Assembly: GCA_021807675.1 (NCBI GenBank)
Contig: JAKBCR010000011.1
Span: 1 to 44,967 of the forward strand
Direction: 5' to 3'
Length of the DNA stretch: 44,967 nucleotides
Source of the DNA: Pseudomonadota bacterium
GTDB taxonomy: Bacteria; Pseudomonadota; Gammaproteobacteria; Steroidobacterales; Steroidobacteraceae
In this document: in pieces, positions 16,365-24,016 of the stretch
How positions within the stretch are numbered: position 1 is the stretch's first letter
Layout of the letters: every line of letters starts with the position of its first letter
The notes under the pieces: generated by a model
The model's input: only the letters and a program-made list of their open reading frames with translations
Database searches by the model: none
What the model was told of the DNA's origin: nothing
Made by a program: the position numbers and the translations under genes

Positions 16365-18479
16365 ATGAGCCGATATGTTTTCGCAATGGACATAGGCGGC
16401 ACCTTCCTCGACGCGGTCGTTGCGGATGAGGATGGCGAGATCACGACCACCAAGGTGCTCGCCACGCACGAGGATTACGCTCGTTGTGTGCGGACGGCCG
16501 TCGCAGCCATGTCGCGAAAGCTCGGGCTTTCGGAGGGTCGATTCCTCGCCCGATGCCGACTGATCATCAACGGCACGACGGTGGCGACGAATGTCCTGGC
16601 GGAAATGCGCGGTCCGACAGTTGGATTGCTGACCACTCGGGGCTTCGCGGATACTCTTTACGTTGCGCGCGTGCATCGTTGGGGCACTGTCGATCTGTCG
16701 CAGGTCCGACCCTTGCCGCAGATCGTGCCGCGGGACCGGATCGCTGAGCTTGCGGAGCGCATCGACAAGAGCGGCAGGATCCTCGCAGGACTCGAGGAGA
16801 CGGCCGTGGAGGCCGCGGTCCGCCGGCTGGTGGAAGACCAGGGCATCGAGGCGCTCGCCATCTCCTTCCTCTGGTCCTTCGTCAATCCCGCGCACGAGCG
16901 GACCGCGGCCAGGGTCGCCCACCGGCTCTATCCCAACCTGCCGGTGTCGCTCTCGAGCGAGGTGTTTCCCGCGATTCGCGAATACGAGCGCACCAACACC
17001 ACCGTCATTGACGCTTTCATCTCGCCAGGCGTGCACAAGTACCTGAGCGAGATCGAAGAGTACCTTCGCGGCAATGGCTTTTCCGGCGCGCTGCGGCTGG
17101 TGCATGCCGCCGGCGGCCTCTCGACGCCGGACGAGGTGCGCAGGGCCCCGGTGACGCTGATCAATTCCGGACCGGTGGCAGGCTATGTGGGTGCAATGAG
17201 GTTTGGAGCGGGTATCGGCCGCCCGAACCTCATCACCGCCGATGTGGGTGGCACGAGCTTCGACACCGGTGTCATCATCGATGGACGGCTCAGCCTGCGC
17301 CATCGCACTTCCGTGTCCGCGCCGAAGGATCCGAGCCCAGGGTATCTCACCGGTCTCAGCATGATGGACGTCTCGGCGATCGGCACCGGTGGCGGCAGCA
17401 TCGGCTGGGTGGATGCGCGCGGGATGATCCGGGTCGGCCCGCACAGCGCCGGCAGCAATCCGGGCCCCGCCTGTTTCGGACTCGGCGGCGCCGAGCCGAC
17501 CCTGACGGACGCCTGTGTCGTCCTCAATCTGCTCGACCCCGACAATTTCCTCGGAGGAGCACAGAAGCTGAGCACCGAAGCGGCGGTGCTAGCGGTCCGC
17601 TCACGGCTGATGGAGCCGCTCGGCCTGTCCGACGAGTTCGAGGCGGCCGCCGCAATGTACCGACTCGCGCTGGCCGAGATGGCCAACAATGTCCGGCGCA
17701 TGTCGATCGAGAAGGGACACGATCCCCGCTCGTTCTCGCTCCTCTCCTACGGCGGAGCCGGTGGGCTCTTTCTCGCGGCCGTCTGCGCCCTCGCCTCCGT
17801 GCCGGAGATGATCGCGCCGGAGAACTGCGCGGTGTTTTCCGCCTTCGGCGCTCTGCTCAGCGACTACCGCCGCTCCGCCCTGAAGGGCTGCGCATGGCGG
17901 CTCGGGGGCGACCCGCGCGTGATCAGCGAGGCGGTAAGCGCTCTCGAGGCCAAGGTCACGAGCGATGCGCGGGAGGCCGGAGTGCCGTCGAATGCGATCC
18001 GCATCGAGCGCACCGCAGAGATGCGCTTCGTCGGCCAGTCCTCCGAGATCTCCGTCCCGCTTCCGCAGGGGCCGGTCGGTCCGGCTTTTGCCGCGAGCCT
18101 CCGTGAGAACTTCCGCGCGGCATACATCCGGGCATTCGGCGCTGGGGCCTTCTGGGCCGATGCCGAGCCGGAGATCGTCACGCTTCGCGTCACCGCCGTG
18201 GCGCCCAGCACGGTAGCAACTCGCTCGAGCACCGGCAGGGCGAGCGTGGCTCGGACCAAAAGAGCGCGGAAGGTATTCTGGCCATTCGACATGGCATTTT
18301 CCGAGTGGACCGTTTGCGAGCGCGATGAGTTTTCAACAGGCGGCAGCTCGGTGGGCCCGCTGATCGTCGAGTCGGCCGATACCACCATCGTGGTCCCGCC
18401 GGGCTGCATCGCAAGCATGGATCGCACGGGAAGCCTCGTCATTCAAATCGCGGGAGTCGAGCATGCCGCCACGCAGTGA
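16365..18479 (+). CDS. HyuA-like hydantoinase/ketone carboxylase subunit
   Basis: A 704-residue member of the hydantoinase A/oxoprolinase A family with an ASKHA-type ATP fold. MDIGGTFLDAVVADEDG at the N-terminus and NLITADVGGTSFDTGV near residue 290 are the two phosphate-binding segments; INGTTVATNVL and GGGSIGW are further signatures. Related proteins are N-methylhydantoinase, 5-oxoprolinase and the beta subunit of acetone and acetophenone carboxylases, which phosphorylate an enolate or amide with ATP. The ATG has an AGGA site. The next gene encodes the B partner and overlaps by 17 bases, so the two are translated together. No gamma-type acetone carboxylase subunit is present. Confidence 0.92.
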   Translation: MSRYVFAMDIGGTFLDAVVADEDGEITTTKVLATHEDYARCVRTAVAAMSRKLGLSEGRFLARCRLIINGTTVATNVLAEMRGPTVGLLTTRGFADTLYVARVHRWGTVDLSQVRPLPQIVPRDRIAELAERIDKSGRILAGLEETAVEAAVRRLVEDQGIEALAISFLWSFVNPAHERTAARVAHRLYPNLPVSLSSEVFPAIREYERTNTTVIDAFISPGVHKYLSEIEEYLRGNGFSGALRLVHAAGGLSTPDEVRRAPVTLINSGPVAGYVGAMRFGAGIGRPNLITADVGGTSFDTGVIIDGRLSLRHRTSVSAPKDPSPGYLTGLSMMDVSAIGTGGGSIGWVDARGMIRVGPHSAGSNPGPACFGLGGAEPTLTDACVVLNLLDPDNFLGGAQKLSTEAAVLAVRSRLMEPLGLSDEFEAAAAMYRLALAEMANNVRRMSIEKGHDPRSFSLLSYGGAGGLFLAAVCALASVPEMIAPENCAVFSAFGALLSDYRRSALKGCAWRLGGDPRVISEAVSALEAKVTSDAREAGVPSNAIRIERTAEMRFVGQSSEISVPLPQGPVGPAFAASLRENFRAAYIRAFGAGAFWADAEPEIVTLRVTAVAPSTVATRSSTGRASVARTKRARKVFWPFDMAFSEWTVCERDEFSTGGSSVGPLIVESADTTIVVPPGCIASMDRTGSLVIQIAGVEHAATQ

Positions 18480-20499
18480 GCCCGTCAGCCCCGCCGCGGA
18501 CCTCGTCACCGAGGAAGTCGTGCGCATGGCCATCCGGCAGATCACTACCGAGATGGCCTCGGTGCTCTTTCGTATCTCCGGCTCCCCGGTCATCACCGAG
18601 GCCGAGGACTACACCGTCCTCATTTTCGGCGCCAGAGGCGATCTGCTCGATTGCCCGAGAAGTCCGGCCTACACGGGCCCGGCCGCCACGGCCGTGAAGA
18701 CGCTACTTGCGGAGTTCGGCGAGGGCCGCTTCACCGACGGTGATGTCTTCCTCGGCAACGACCCGCACTCGACCGGTGCGATGCATGCCAATGACTTCCA
18801 GGTCATCACTCCCGTGCTGCTCGAGGAGCGCTGCGTCGGCTTCTGCTACCTCCATGCACACATGCTGGACGTCGCGGGCATCGTGCCGGGAGGCTGGGGT
18901 GTCGGGGCCACGGACTGTTACGGCGAAGCCTTCCGGATGCCACTCGTGAAGTACATCGAGGCCGGGCAAGTGAACGAGGCGGTTCGAAGGATAATCGCGA
19001 AGAACACGCGCCTGCCTGCGGCGATGCTGAACGACATCCAGGGCATGGTGGCGGCCGCGACAGCCGGCGCAAGCCAATTGCGCGACCTGGTCGCCCGTTA
19101 CGGCGCAGAGCGTTTCGAGGCGATCACAGAGGCCTTCATCGAGCGCACGGCGCAGGCGGCACGCAAGCGGCTCGCGGGCCTCTCCGACGGCGTCTACGAA
19201 GTGACCGACTGGATGGAGCACAACGGGCACACCAGCGCCCTCTTCGAAGTACGCGCGAAACTCACGGTGAGGCAGGGGCACCTGCATTTCGAATTCACGG
19301 GAGCTCCGCAGACGAACGGCCTGATCAACGCGACCGAGAGCGGGCTTCTGGGATTCGTGACCTCCGCGCTCGCGATGATGCTCTTCTGGGATCTTCCGGT
19401 GAACGAAGGCCTGCGCAGGGTGTTTACCGTCAGCGCGGCACGAGGCAGTGTCCTCTGCTCGGTGGAGCCGGCGCCCGTATCGTCAGGACATATGGACGGC
19501 GCCGAGAAAGCCCTCACCTGCACGGCCCGGCTCCTGGCCCAAGCCATGTCGGCGGCTTCGGCGCCGGAGCTCCGAGAGCGCGCCTGCGCACCCTACGGCG
19601 CCTCCGTCAGCATATGCGTTTTCGCGGGTCCCGATGAAAGCGGCGCTTACAAGGTCTTCGCGGACATGTCGGCGCTCGGCTGCGGCTGTGGCGGCTCTCC
19701 GGTCGCGGACGGGATGGATGCGGGAGGACCCCAGGCTGCGAGCCTGGTGCGCATTCCCGATGTGGAAAGCTACGAGGAGGCCTATCCCGTTCTTTACCTC
19801 TATCGGCGCCTTGCGAAGGATTCCGGTGGCGCGGGCGAGCACCGCGGAGGCGCGGGCTTGGAGGCTGCCTGGATGCCCTGGGGCGCGAAAGAGCTGGTTG
19901 GGATCACCAATGCGGCTGCCTGGCAAATCCCCGTTCCGGGTGCCCAGGGCGGCTACCCGGGCGGCGCGACGGAGCAGCGACGCATCGGCGACGCCGGACC
20001 CGTGCCCGAGATCGCGAAGGAAGTGGAGCCGGCGCGGGGTGAATCGATCGAGGCCAAAGCCAAGGATGTCGCATTGAGCCAGGACGACATCTGGTACATG
20101 CGCTATCCCGGAGGTGGTGGATGGGGCGATCCTCTCGAGCGCGATCCTGCGCTGGTCGAGCGCGATGTCCGCATCGGAACGGTCAGCGAGGAGGCTGCCG
20201 GAGCCATCTATGGAGTCGTCCTTCGCGACGCTGCACCGGGTTATGAGCCCGAATCGACCCGCCACAAGCGCTCCGCGATCCGCGAGGCGCGTCTGACATC
20301 CGCGCGGGACACTGATCACACCCGAGATTCACGACTTGCCGACACTCTTGCCCGGCACGGCGCCTACGTTGCACCTCGAGACGAGGTGAGATTGATGGAG
20401 ACCTTCGACCCCAGAACGGGGCGCACGCTGAACGTTGGCTATACGGTCAAAACAGACGCTCCTACCGCTCTTCCGCCCGCGGGCCATCGCATTCTTTGA
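18463..20499 (+). CDS. HyuB-like hydantoinase/ketone carboxylase subunit
   Basis: A 678-residue hydantoinase B/oxoprolinase B family protein, partner of the upstream HyuA-like subunit. Family marks include GDVFLGNDPHSTGAMHANDFQV with the metal-site-like DPH and HAND, FCYLHAHMLDVAG, and a C-terminal YPGGGGWGDPLERDP. The pair would carry out an ATP-dependent ring opening or carboxylation in the cytosol; which of the two cannot be read from sequence. The gene starts 17 bases inside hyuA. The C-terminus carries about 100 extra residues after the GGGGWGDP motif, part of the usual B-subunit tail. Downstream lies a cluster of hairpins before Rieske oxygenase 2. Confidence 0.92.
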   Translation: MPPRSEPVSPAADLVTEEVVRMAIRQITTEMASVLFRISGSPVITEAEDYTVLIFGARGDLLDCPRSPAYTGPAATAVKTLLAEFGEGRFTDGDVFLGNDPHSTGAMHANDFQVITPVLLEERCVGFCYLHAHMLDVAGIVPGGWGVGATDCYGEAFRMPLVKYIEAGQVNEAVRRIIAKNTRLPAAMLNDIQGMVAAATAGASQLRDLVARYGAERFEAITEAFIERTAQAARKRLAGLSDGVYEVTDWMEHNGHTSALFEVRAKLTVRQGHLHFEFTGAPQTNGLINATESGLLGFVTSALAMMLFWDLPVNEGLRRVFTVSAARGSVLCSVEPAPVSSGHMDGAEKALTCTARLLAQAMSAASAPELRERACAPYGASVSICVFAGPDESGAYKVFADMSALGCGCGGSPVADGMDAGGPQAASLVRIPDVESYEEAYPVLYLYRRLAKDSGGAGEHRGGAGLEAAWMPWGAKELVGITNAAAWQIPVPGAQGGYPGGATEQRRIGDAGPVPEIAKEVEPARGESIEAKAKDVALSQDDIWYMRYPGGGGWGDPLERDPALVERDVRIGTVSEEAAGAIYGVVLRDAAPGYEPESTRHKRSAIREARLTSARDTDHTRDSRLADTLARHGAYVAPRDEVRLMETFDPRTGRTLNVGYTVKTDAPTALPPAGHRIL

Positions 20500-20544
20500 A
20501 CGCCAAGAAGCGCTGGATCCGGGCTCCTGCGCGAACGAAACGCT

Positions 20545-20578
20545 GCTTTGGGCAAAAAGCGCGGTTTTTGCCCAAAGC
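20545..20578. terminator. Perfect 14-base-pair hairpin (possible bidirectional terminator)
   Basis: GCTTTGGGCAAAAA (20545-20558) and TTTTTGCCCAAAGC (20565-20578) pair perfectly around a six-base loop GCGCGG. The A and T runs lie inside the stem rather than after it, so it is not a textbook intrinsic terminator. It begins 45 bases after the HyuB stop. Confidence 0.5.
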
Positions 20579-20590
20579 TCGCTCGGCGGA

Positions 20591-20607
20591 GCGAAGCAGT
20601 GCTTCGC
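20591..20607. repeat. Small perfect hairpin
   Basis: GCGAAGCA and TGCTTCGC flank a single G, 12 bases after the larger hairpin. A further short one, GAGGC-ACC-GCCTC, follows at 20610-20622. Clustering of three stems suggests one structured RNA or a REP-like element. Confidence 0.45.
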
Positions 20608-20739
20608 GGGAGGCACCGCCTCGCCCTGCGGCGGCGGGGCACATCCTGTGCCTGGGGTGGCGCTCGCGCGGCTTCATGATATCGGGGTCGACATCGGTCG
20701 ATGGGCAACTATTAGGTACGGACAAAATCGCGCCTTTTT

Positions 20740-20767
20740 TTGTCTTTGCCTCGATACGTATTATGAT
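20740..20767 (+). promoter_or_regulatory. Candidate promoter with ATACGTAT operator, upstream of RO2
   Basis: TTGTCT (20740-20745) and TATGAT (20762-20767) are 16 bases apart, and the spacer holds the palindrome ATACGTAT (20754-20761). The same CGATACGTAT string lies in a matching promoter-like context before the MDR gene (28077-28104), at nearly the same distance from the start codon (about 110 bases). A regulator bound in the spacer would block polymerase. Confidence 0.4.
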
Positions 20768-20875
20768 TTTGCGGGGACAGGCGAACTCCTTTCTCAGGAC
20801 CATGGTGGCGACTGTCGCGATCCCGTCGACGGGCCACCCGGCCGTCCTTCGAAGCAAAGCCTTCCTGGAGAAGCC

Positions 20876-22258
20876 ATGAGCGAAACAGCCAAGGTCGCGA
20901 GAGAAGCGGTGCCGCCGGCGGCCGAAGACATGTCGGCGCCCTTCACCATCGGAACGGAGGCCTATATTTCCCGGGAGTATGCGCGCGCCGAGCGCGAGAA
21001 GCTGTGGCGCAAGGTGTGGCAGCAGGTGGGGCGCATCGAGGAGATCCCGGAAGTCGGCGATTATCTCACCTATGACATCCTGGACGACTCGATCATCGTC
21101 GTGCGCACGGCGCCCGATGCGATCCGCGCCCACTACAATGTCTGCTCGCACCGCGGCCGCAAGCTCATCGATACTCCCCCGGGCGCCAAGCGCGCCCGCG
21201 GCAAAGGCAAGCACTTCGTCTGCGGCTTTCACGGCTGGACCTACAATCTGCAGGGCCAGTGCACGCACATCACCGACCGGGGCCTGTGGGAGGACACCCT
21301 GACCGAGGAGCGCACGCGCCTCGGGGAGGTCAAGGTCGATACCTGGGGCGGGTGGATCTGGATCAACATGGATCCGCAGTGCGAGCCGCTGCGCCAGTAT
21401 TTGGAGCCGGCCGCCACCATGCTCGATCCCTTCGAGCTTGGGAACATGCGCTGCCGGTGGCGGCGGTGGATCATCTTCGAGTGCAACTGGAAGGTCGCGC
21501 TCGAGGCGTTCTGCGAGACCTACCACGTCGCCAGCACGCATCCGGAGTTCATGAAATTCGGCGACTTCCGCGGCTGGGCGCGCGCGCAGGGCAAGCACGG
21601 CAACATCGGCTACGACGCCCCCAAGGGGCTCGATGAGAACCAGGCGAAGCTGCGCCTGGGGTCGGGGAGCGATCCGCGAGTCTCCACCGCCGAGATGCAG
21701 GTGTACACCTGGGAGCAGGTGAACACCAACACGACTCAGACGCTGGTCGATGCGTCCAAGCGGCTCGTGAAGGAGCTGCCCGAAGGCACTGCGGCGGACA
21801 AGGTCCTCAGACACTGGCTGGATTCCGCCCGCCGCGACGATGCGGCCCGTGGCGTCATCTGGCCGACCGTCGATCCGAAGCACGTCGGTCAAAGCGGCAC
21901 CTCCTGGCAGATCTTCCCCAATTTCCAGATCGGGCACGCGTTGAACAACTCCCTGTGCTACAGCGCCAGGCCCTACGGGTACGATCCGGACAAGTGCATC
22001 TTCGAGGCGGCGGTGTACGAGCTCTACCCCAAAGGCCAGGAGCCGCAGACCGAGTGGGAGTACCTCGCCGCGGATGATCCGCGATGGGGCACGGTGCTGC
22101 CGCAGGACTTCTCCAACATGGCGGCGGTGCAGCAGGGCATGAAGAACGGGGGCTTTCGCGGCACGCTGCCCAATCCCTATCGCGAGCGCAACATCGCCAA
22201 TTTCCACCGGAACCTCGCCAGATACATGGGCACCGCGGCACCCGGAAAGCTCAAGTGA
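20876..22258 (+). CDS. Rieske non-heme iron oxygenase, alpha subunit (RO2)
   Basis: A 460-residue Rieske oxygenase alpha subunit. Cluster ligands are Cys90-x-His92 and Cys116-x2-His119, with a basic insertion (PPGAKRARGKGK) between the two pairs that RO1 and RO3 lack. The iron site is Glu214, His217 and His222 in the segment FCETYHVASTH, again with Glu as bridging residue. ATG 20876 follows a GGAG site; earlier in-frame codons give unrelated sequence. The luciferase-like gene follows by 71 bases in the same direction. No beta subunit or reductase is nearby. RO2 is the most divergent of the three Rieske enzymes and may act on a different intermediate. Confidence 0.95.
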   Translation: MSETAKVAREAVPPAAEDMSAPFTIGTEAYISREYARAEREKLWRKVWQQVGRIEEIPEVGDYLTYDILDDSIIVVRTAPDAIRAHYNVCSHRGRKLIDTPPGAKRARGKGKHFVCGFHGWTYNLQGQCTHITDRGLWEDTLTEERTRLGEVKVDTWGGWIWINMDPQCEPLRQYLEPAATMLDPFELGNMRCRWRRWIIFECNWKVALEAFCETYHVASTHPEFMKFGDFRGWARAQGKHGNIGYDAPKGLDENQAKLRLGSGSDPRVSTAEMQVYTWEQVNTNTTQTLVDASKRLVKELPEGTAADKVLRHWLDSARRDDAARGVIWPTVDPKHVGQSGTSWQIFPNFQIGHALNNSLCYSARPYGYDPDKCIFEAAVYELYPKGQEPQTEWEYLAADDPRWGTVLPQDFSNMAAVQQGMKNGGFRGTLPNPYRERNIANFHRNLARYMGTAAPGKLK

Positions 22259-22329
22259 CGCCCGGTCTTGCCGCGGTCGAGGACCTCCGTTTGCCGGCAG
22301 CGGCACCATCCGGTCTGGAGTTTTGAGAG

Positions 22330-23508
22330 ATGAGAGTGAACATCGGAGTCTTCGCGCACAACGCCAGGGACTGGGAGCGCGTGCAGAGCGGGGACTTCAG
22401 CCGCCCGCCCGCAACGCCTGATTGGAAATGCGTCGAAGCGGGACTGGCGCTCGGGGATCTGGCCGAGCCGCTCGGGTTCGACGGAATATGGGCTCCCGAG
22501 CACCAGGGGACGCCCTACGGCATGACGCCCAATCCCCTCCAGACCCTCACTTACTTCGCGGGCCGCACCGAGCGCGTGACTTTCGGCACCATGGTTGCCG
22601 TCGCACCCTGGTGGCACCCCGTGCGGCTCGCTCACCAGATCGCCTATCTCGACATCGTCTCTAACGGGCGTTACACGACGATCGGCCTTGGCCGTGGAGT
22701 CGCCAAATCGGAGTTCGACGCCGTCGGCGTGCCGCGGGAGCAAAGCCGCCAGCGCTTCAACGAGACGCTCGAGATCCTGAAGCTCGCCTTCTCCGGCGAG
22801 CGATTCTCCTACGAGGGTGAGATCTTCAAGATCCCGGAGATGTCGCTGCGCCCCGCCCCCAGGAGCAAGGATCTGTTCTCGCGCATCTACGGCTCGTCCG
22901 CGACCCGGGACTCACTCGAGCTGCTTGCCCGCCGCGGCATGGTGCCGCTGTTCGTGGGCAACAAGCCCATCGAGGAAGCCGGCGAGGAAGTGCAGTTGGT
23001 GAACACCTTCCGGCAGGAGGAAGGGTTCGCGCCCTGTCAGCCGAAGAACGTCCTCTTTGCCTACTGCGTACCCAAGGCGAGCGAGGCCGACAAGGCCGAC
23101 GAATGGATCCTGCAAGCCAACGTGGACGTCAATCTGCACTACGGCTTTGCCGACGCATCCAATTTCAAAGGCGTCAAGGGCTACGAAGCCTATGCTTCCC
23201 GGGAAGCCGCCGCGACCGCCGTGCTGGCCTCGGCCGTGACGGGCAAGCCGACCACGCGGGACGGCAAGCCGAAGGCGCCGGGATATCATGAATCCAACCT
23301 CATGATCGGCACGCCCGAAGAGATCATTCGGCGGATCCAGGCCGCGCAGGAAGCGTGCTCGTTCTGCGAGATCACCATCGTCTCGCAGTTCGGCGACATG
23401 CCCCACGAGGAAGCGATACGCAGCACGAAGCTCTTCGCCAAGGAGGTGCTGCCCGTGGTGCAGAAAATGCCGGCACCACTGCACCCCGCCGCGCTGCCCG
23501 CACGCTAG
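22330..23508 (+). CDS. Luciferase-like (LLM class) flavin monooxygenase
   Basis: A 392-residue LLM-class oxidoreductase with a TIM-barrel fold. GFDGIWAPEHQGTPYGM near residues 50-66 and GRYTTIGLGRGVAKSEFDAVG near 117-137 are typical of flavin-dependent two-component monooxygenases, which use reduced FMN from a separate reductase. The flavin reductase domain at 3345-4442 is the only obvious reductase candidate in the window. It is probably co-transcribed with Rieske oxygenase 2. The family includes alkane, limonene and Baeyer-Villiger type monooxygenases and F420-dependent enzymes; I favour FMN because of the Gram-negative context. The substrate is unknown. A GAGAG site lies directly before the ATG. 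Confidence 0.9.
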   Translation: MRVNIGVFAHNARDWERVQSGDFSRPPATPDWKCVEAGLALGDLAEPLGFDGIWAPEHQGTPYGMTPNPLQTLTYFAGRTERVTFGTMVAVAPWWHPVRLAHQIAYLDIVSNGRYTTIGLGRGVAKSEFDAVGVPREQSRQRFNETLEILKLAFSGERFSYEGEIFKIPEMSLRPAPRSKDLFSRIYGSSATRDSLELLARRGMVPLFVGNKPIEEAGEEVQLVNTFRQEEGFAPCQPKNVLFAYCVPKASEADKADEWILQANVDVNLHYGFADASNFKGVKGYEAYASREAAATAVLASAVTGKPTTRDGKPKAPGYHESNLMIGTPEEIIRRIQAAQEACSFCEITIVSQFGDMPHEEAIRSTKLFAKEVLPVVQKMPAPLHPAALPAR

Positions 23509-24016
23509 ACTGCACGGGGCAGATCACAGCCGTTGCGCGCACGCATCAGCAGCTGTCTCCATGATGCGACGCATCCGCGCCCCACGGCTCCCGCGACGCG
23601 TAAGGGCTATCCTTTATAGCCAAATTCGCGGTCTTTGAAGTCAAGACAATCGCCACTCGGATTTGTTACAGTGTGGTTATAATGAGTCACACCCGCACTG
23701 AACGGGTGGATATCGGCGCCCGCCGGCATGGCGGCCTGCGCTGAATGCTCGATCATCAAAGAACCACCAACGGGAGGGGAGCCTGCCCATCATGATCGGT
23801 ACGCCATCGCCGAGCGCTGGAAATCGCTCAAGGCAACACTGTATCTCGACCGCTCGCGACGGAGTGCGGGTGGTGGCCGGAGCCACCAAAGCCACACGCT
23901 ACGGCCGGCATGCTTCAAGTATCCGTACATAAGCCATTGCATTCGAGGCCGCGGTACGTCGCTCCTCGAAGAGTCATCCAACCCCATTTTCACGCATACC
24001 TCTTGCCGGATCTGCC
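23509..24016. promoter_or_regulatory. 508-base region upstream of the TonB receptor
   Basis: No credible gene; a frame at 23728-24186 runs into the receptor in another frame and has no family features. Seen here: a small hairpin GGCTAT-CCTTT-ATAGCC (23605-23621), a TATAAT box (23678-23683) lying inside an inverted repeat GTGTG (23671-23675) and CACAC (23688-23692), and TATCCGTAC (23920-23928), which resembles the TAT(A/C)CGTA motif seen at other promoters of the window. Confidence 0.45.
23671..23692 (+). promoter_or_regulatory. Candidate -10 box within an inverted repeat
   Basis: A perfect TATAAT is framed by GTGTG and CACAC 12 bases apart. No good -35 box is seen at 16-18 bases, so the promoter would need an activator. 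The receptor ATG is about 330 bases downstream. Confidence 0.3.

Larger units (their letters stand above)
20500..20875. promoter_or_regulatory. Hairpin cluster and promoter region between HyuB and RO2
   Basis: A 376-base gap. The first 125 bases hold three neighbouring perfect hairpins (20545-20578, 20591-20607, 20610-20622), possibly ending the hyuAB transcript. The second half is AT-rich and holds a promoter candidate with an ATACGTAT palindrome (20740-20767). An open frame spans the gap in frame with RO2, but its translation before 20876 has no family resemblance. Confidence 0.5.

Noticed and set aside
20462-22309. 615-codon minus-strand frame opposite RO2
   Set aside because: Its translation is repetitive in Arg, Ala and Leu without family features, as expected opposite a high-GC gene; RO2 on the plus strand has all catalytic residues.
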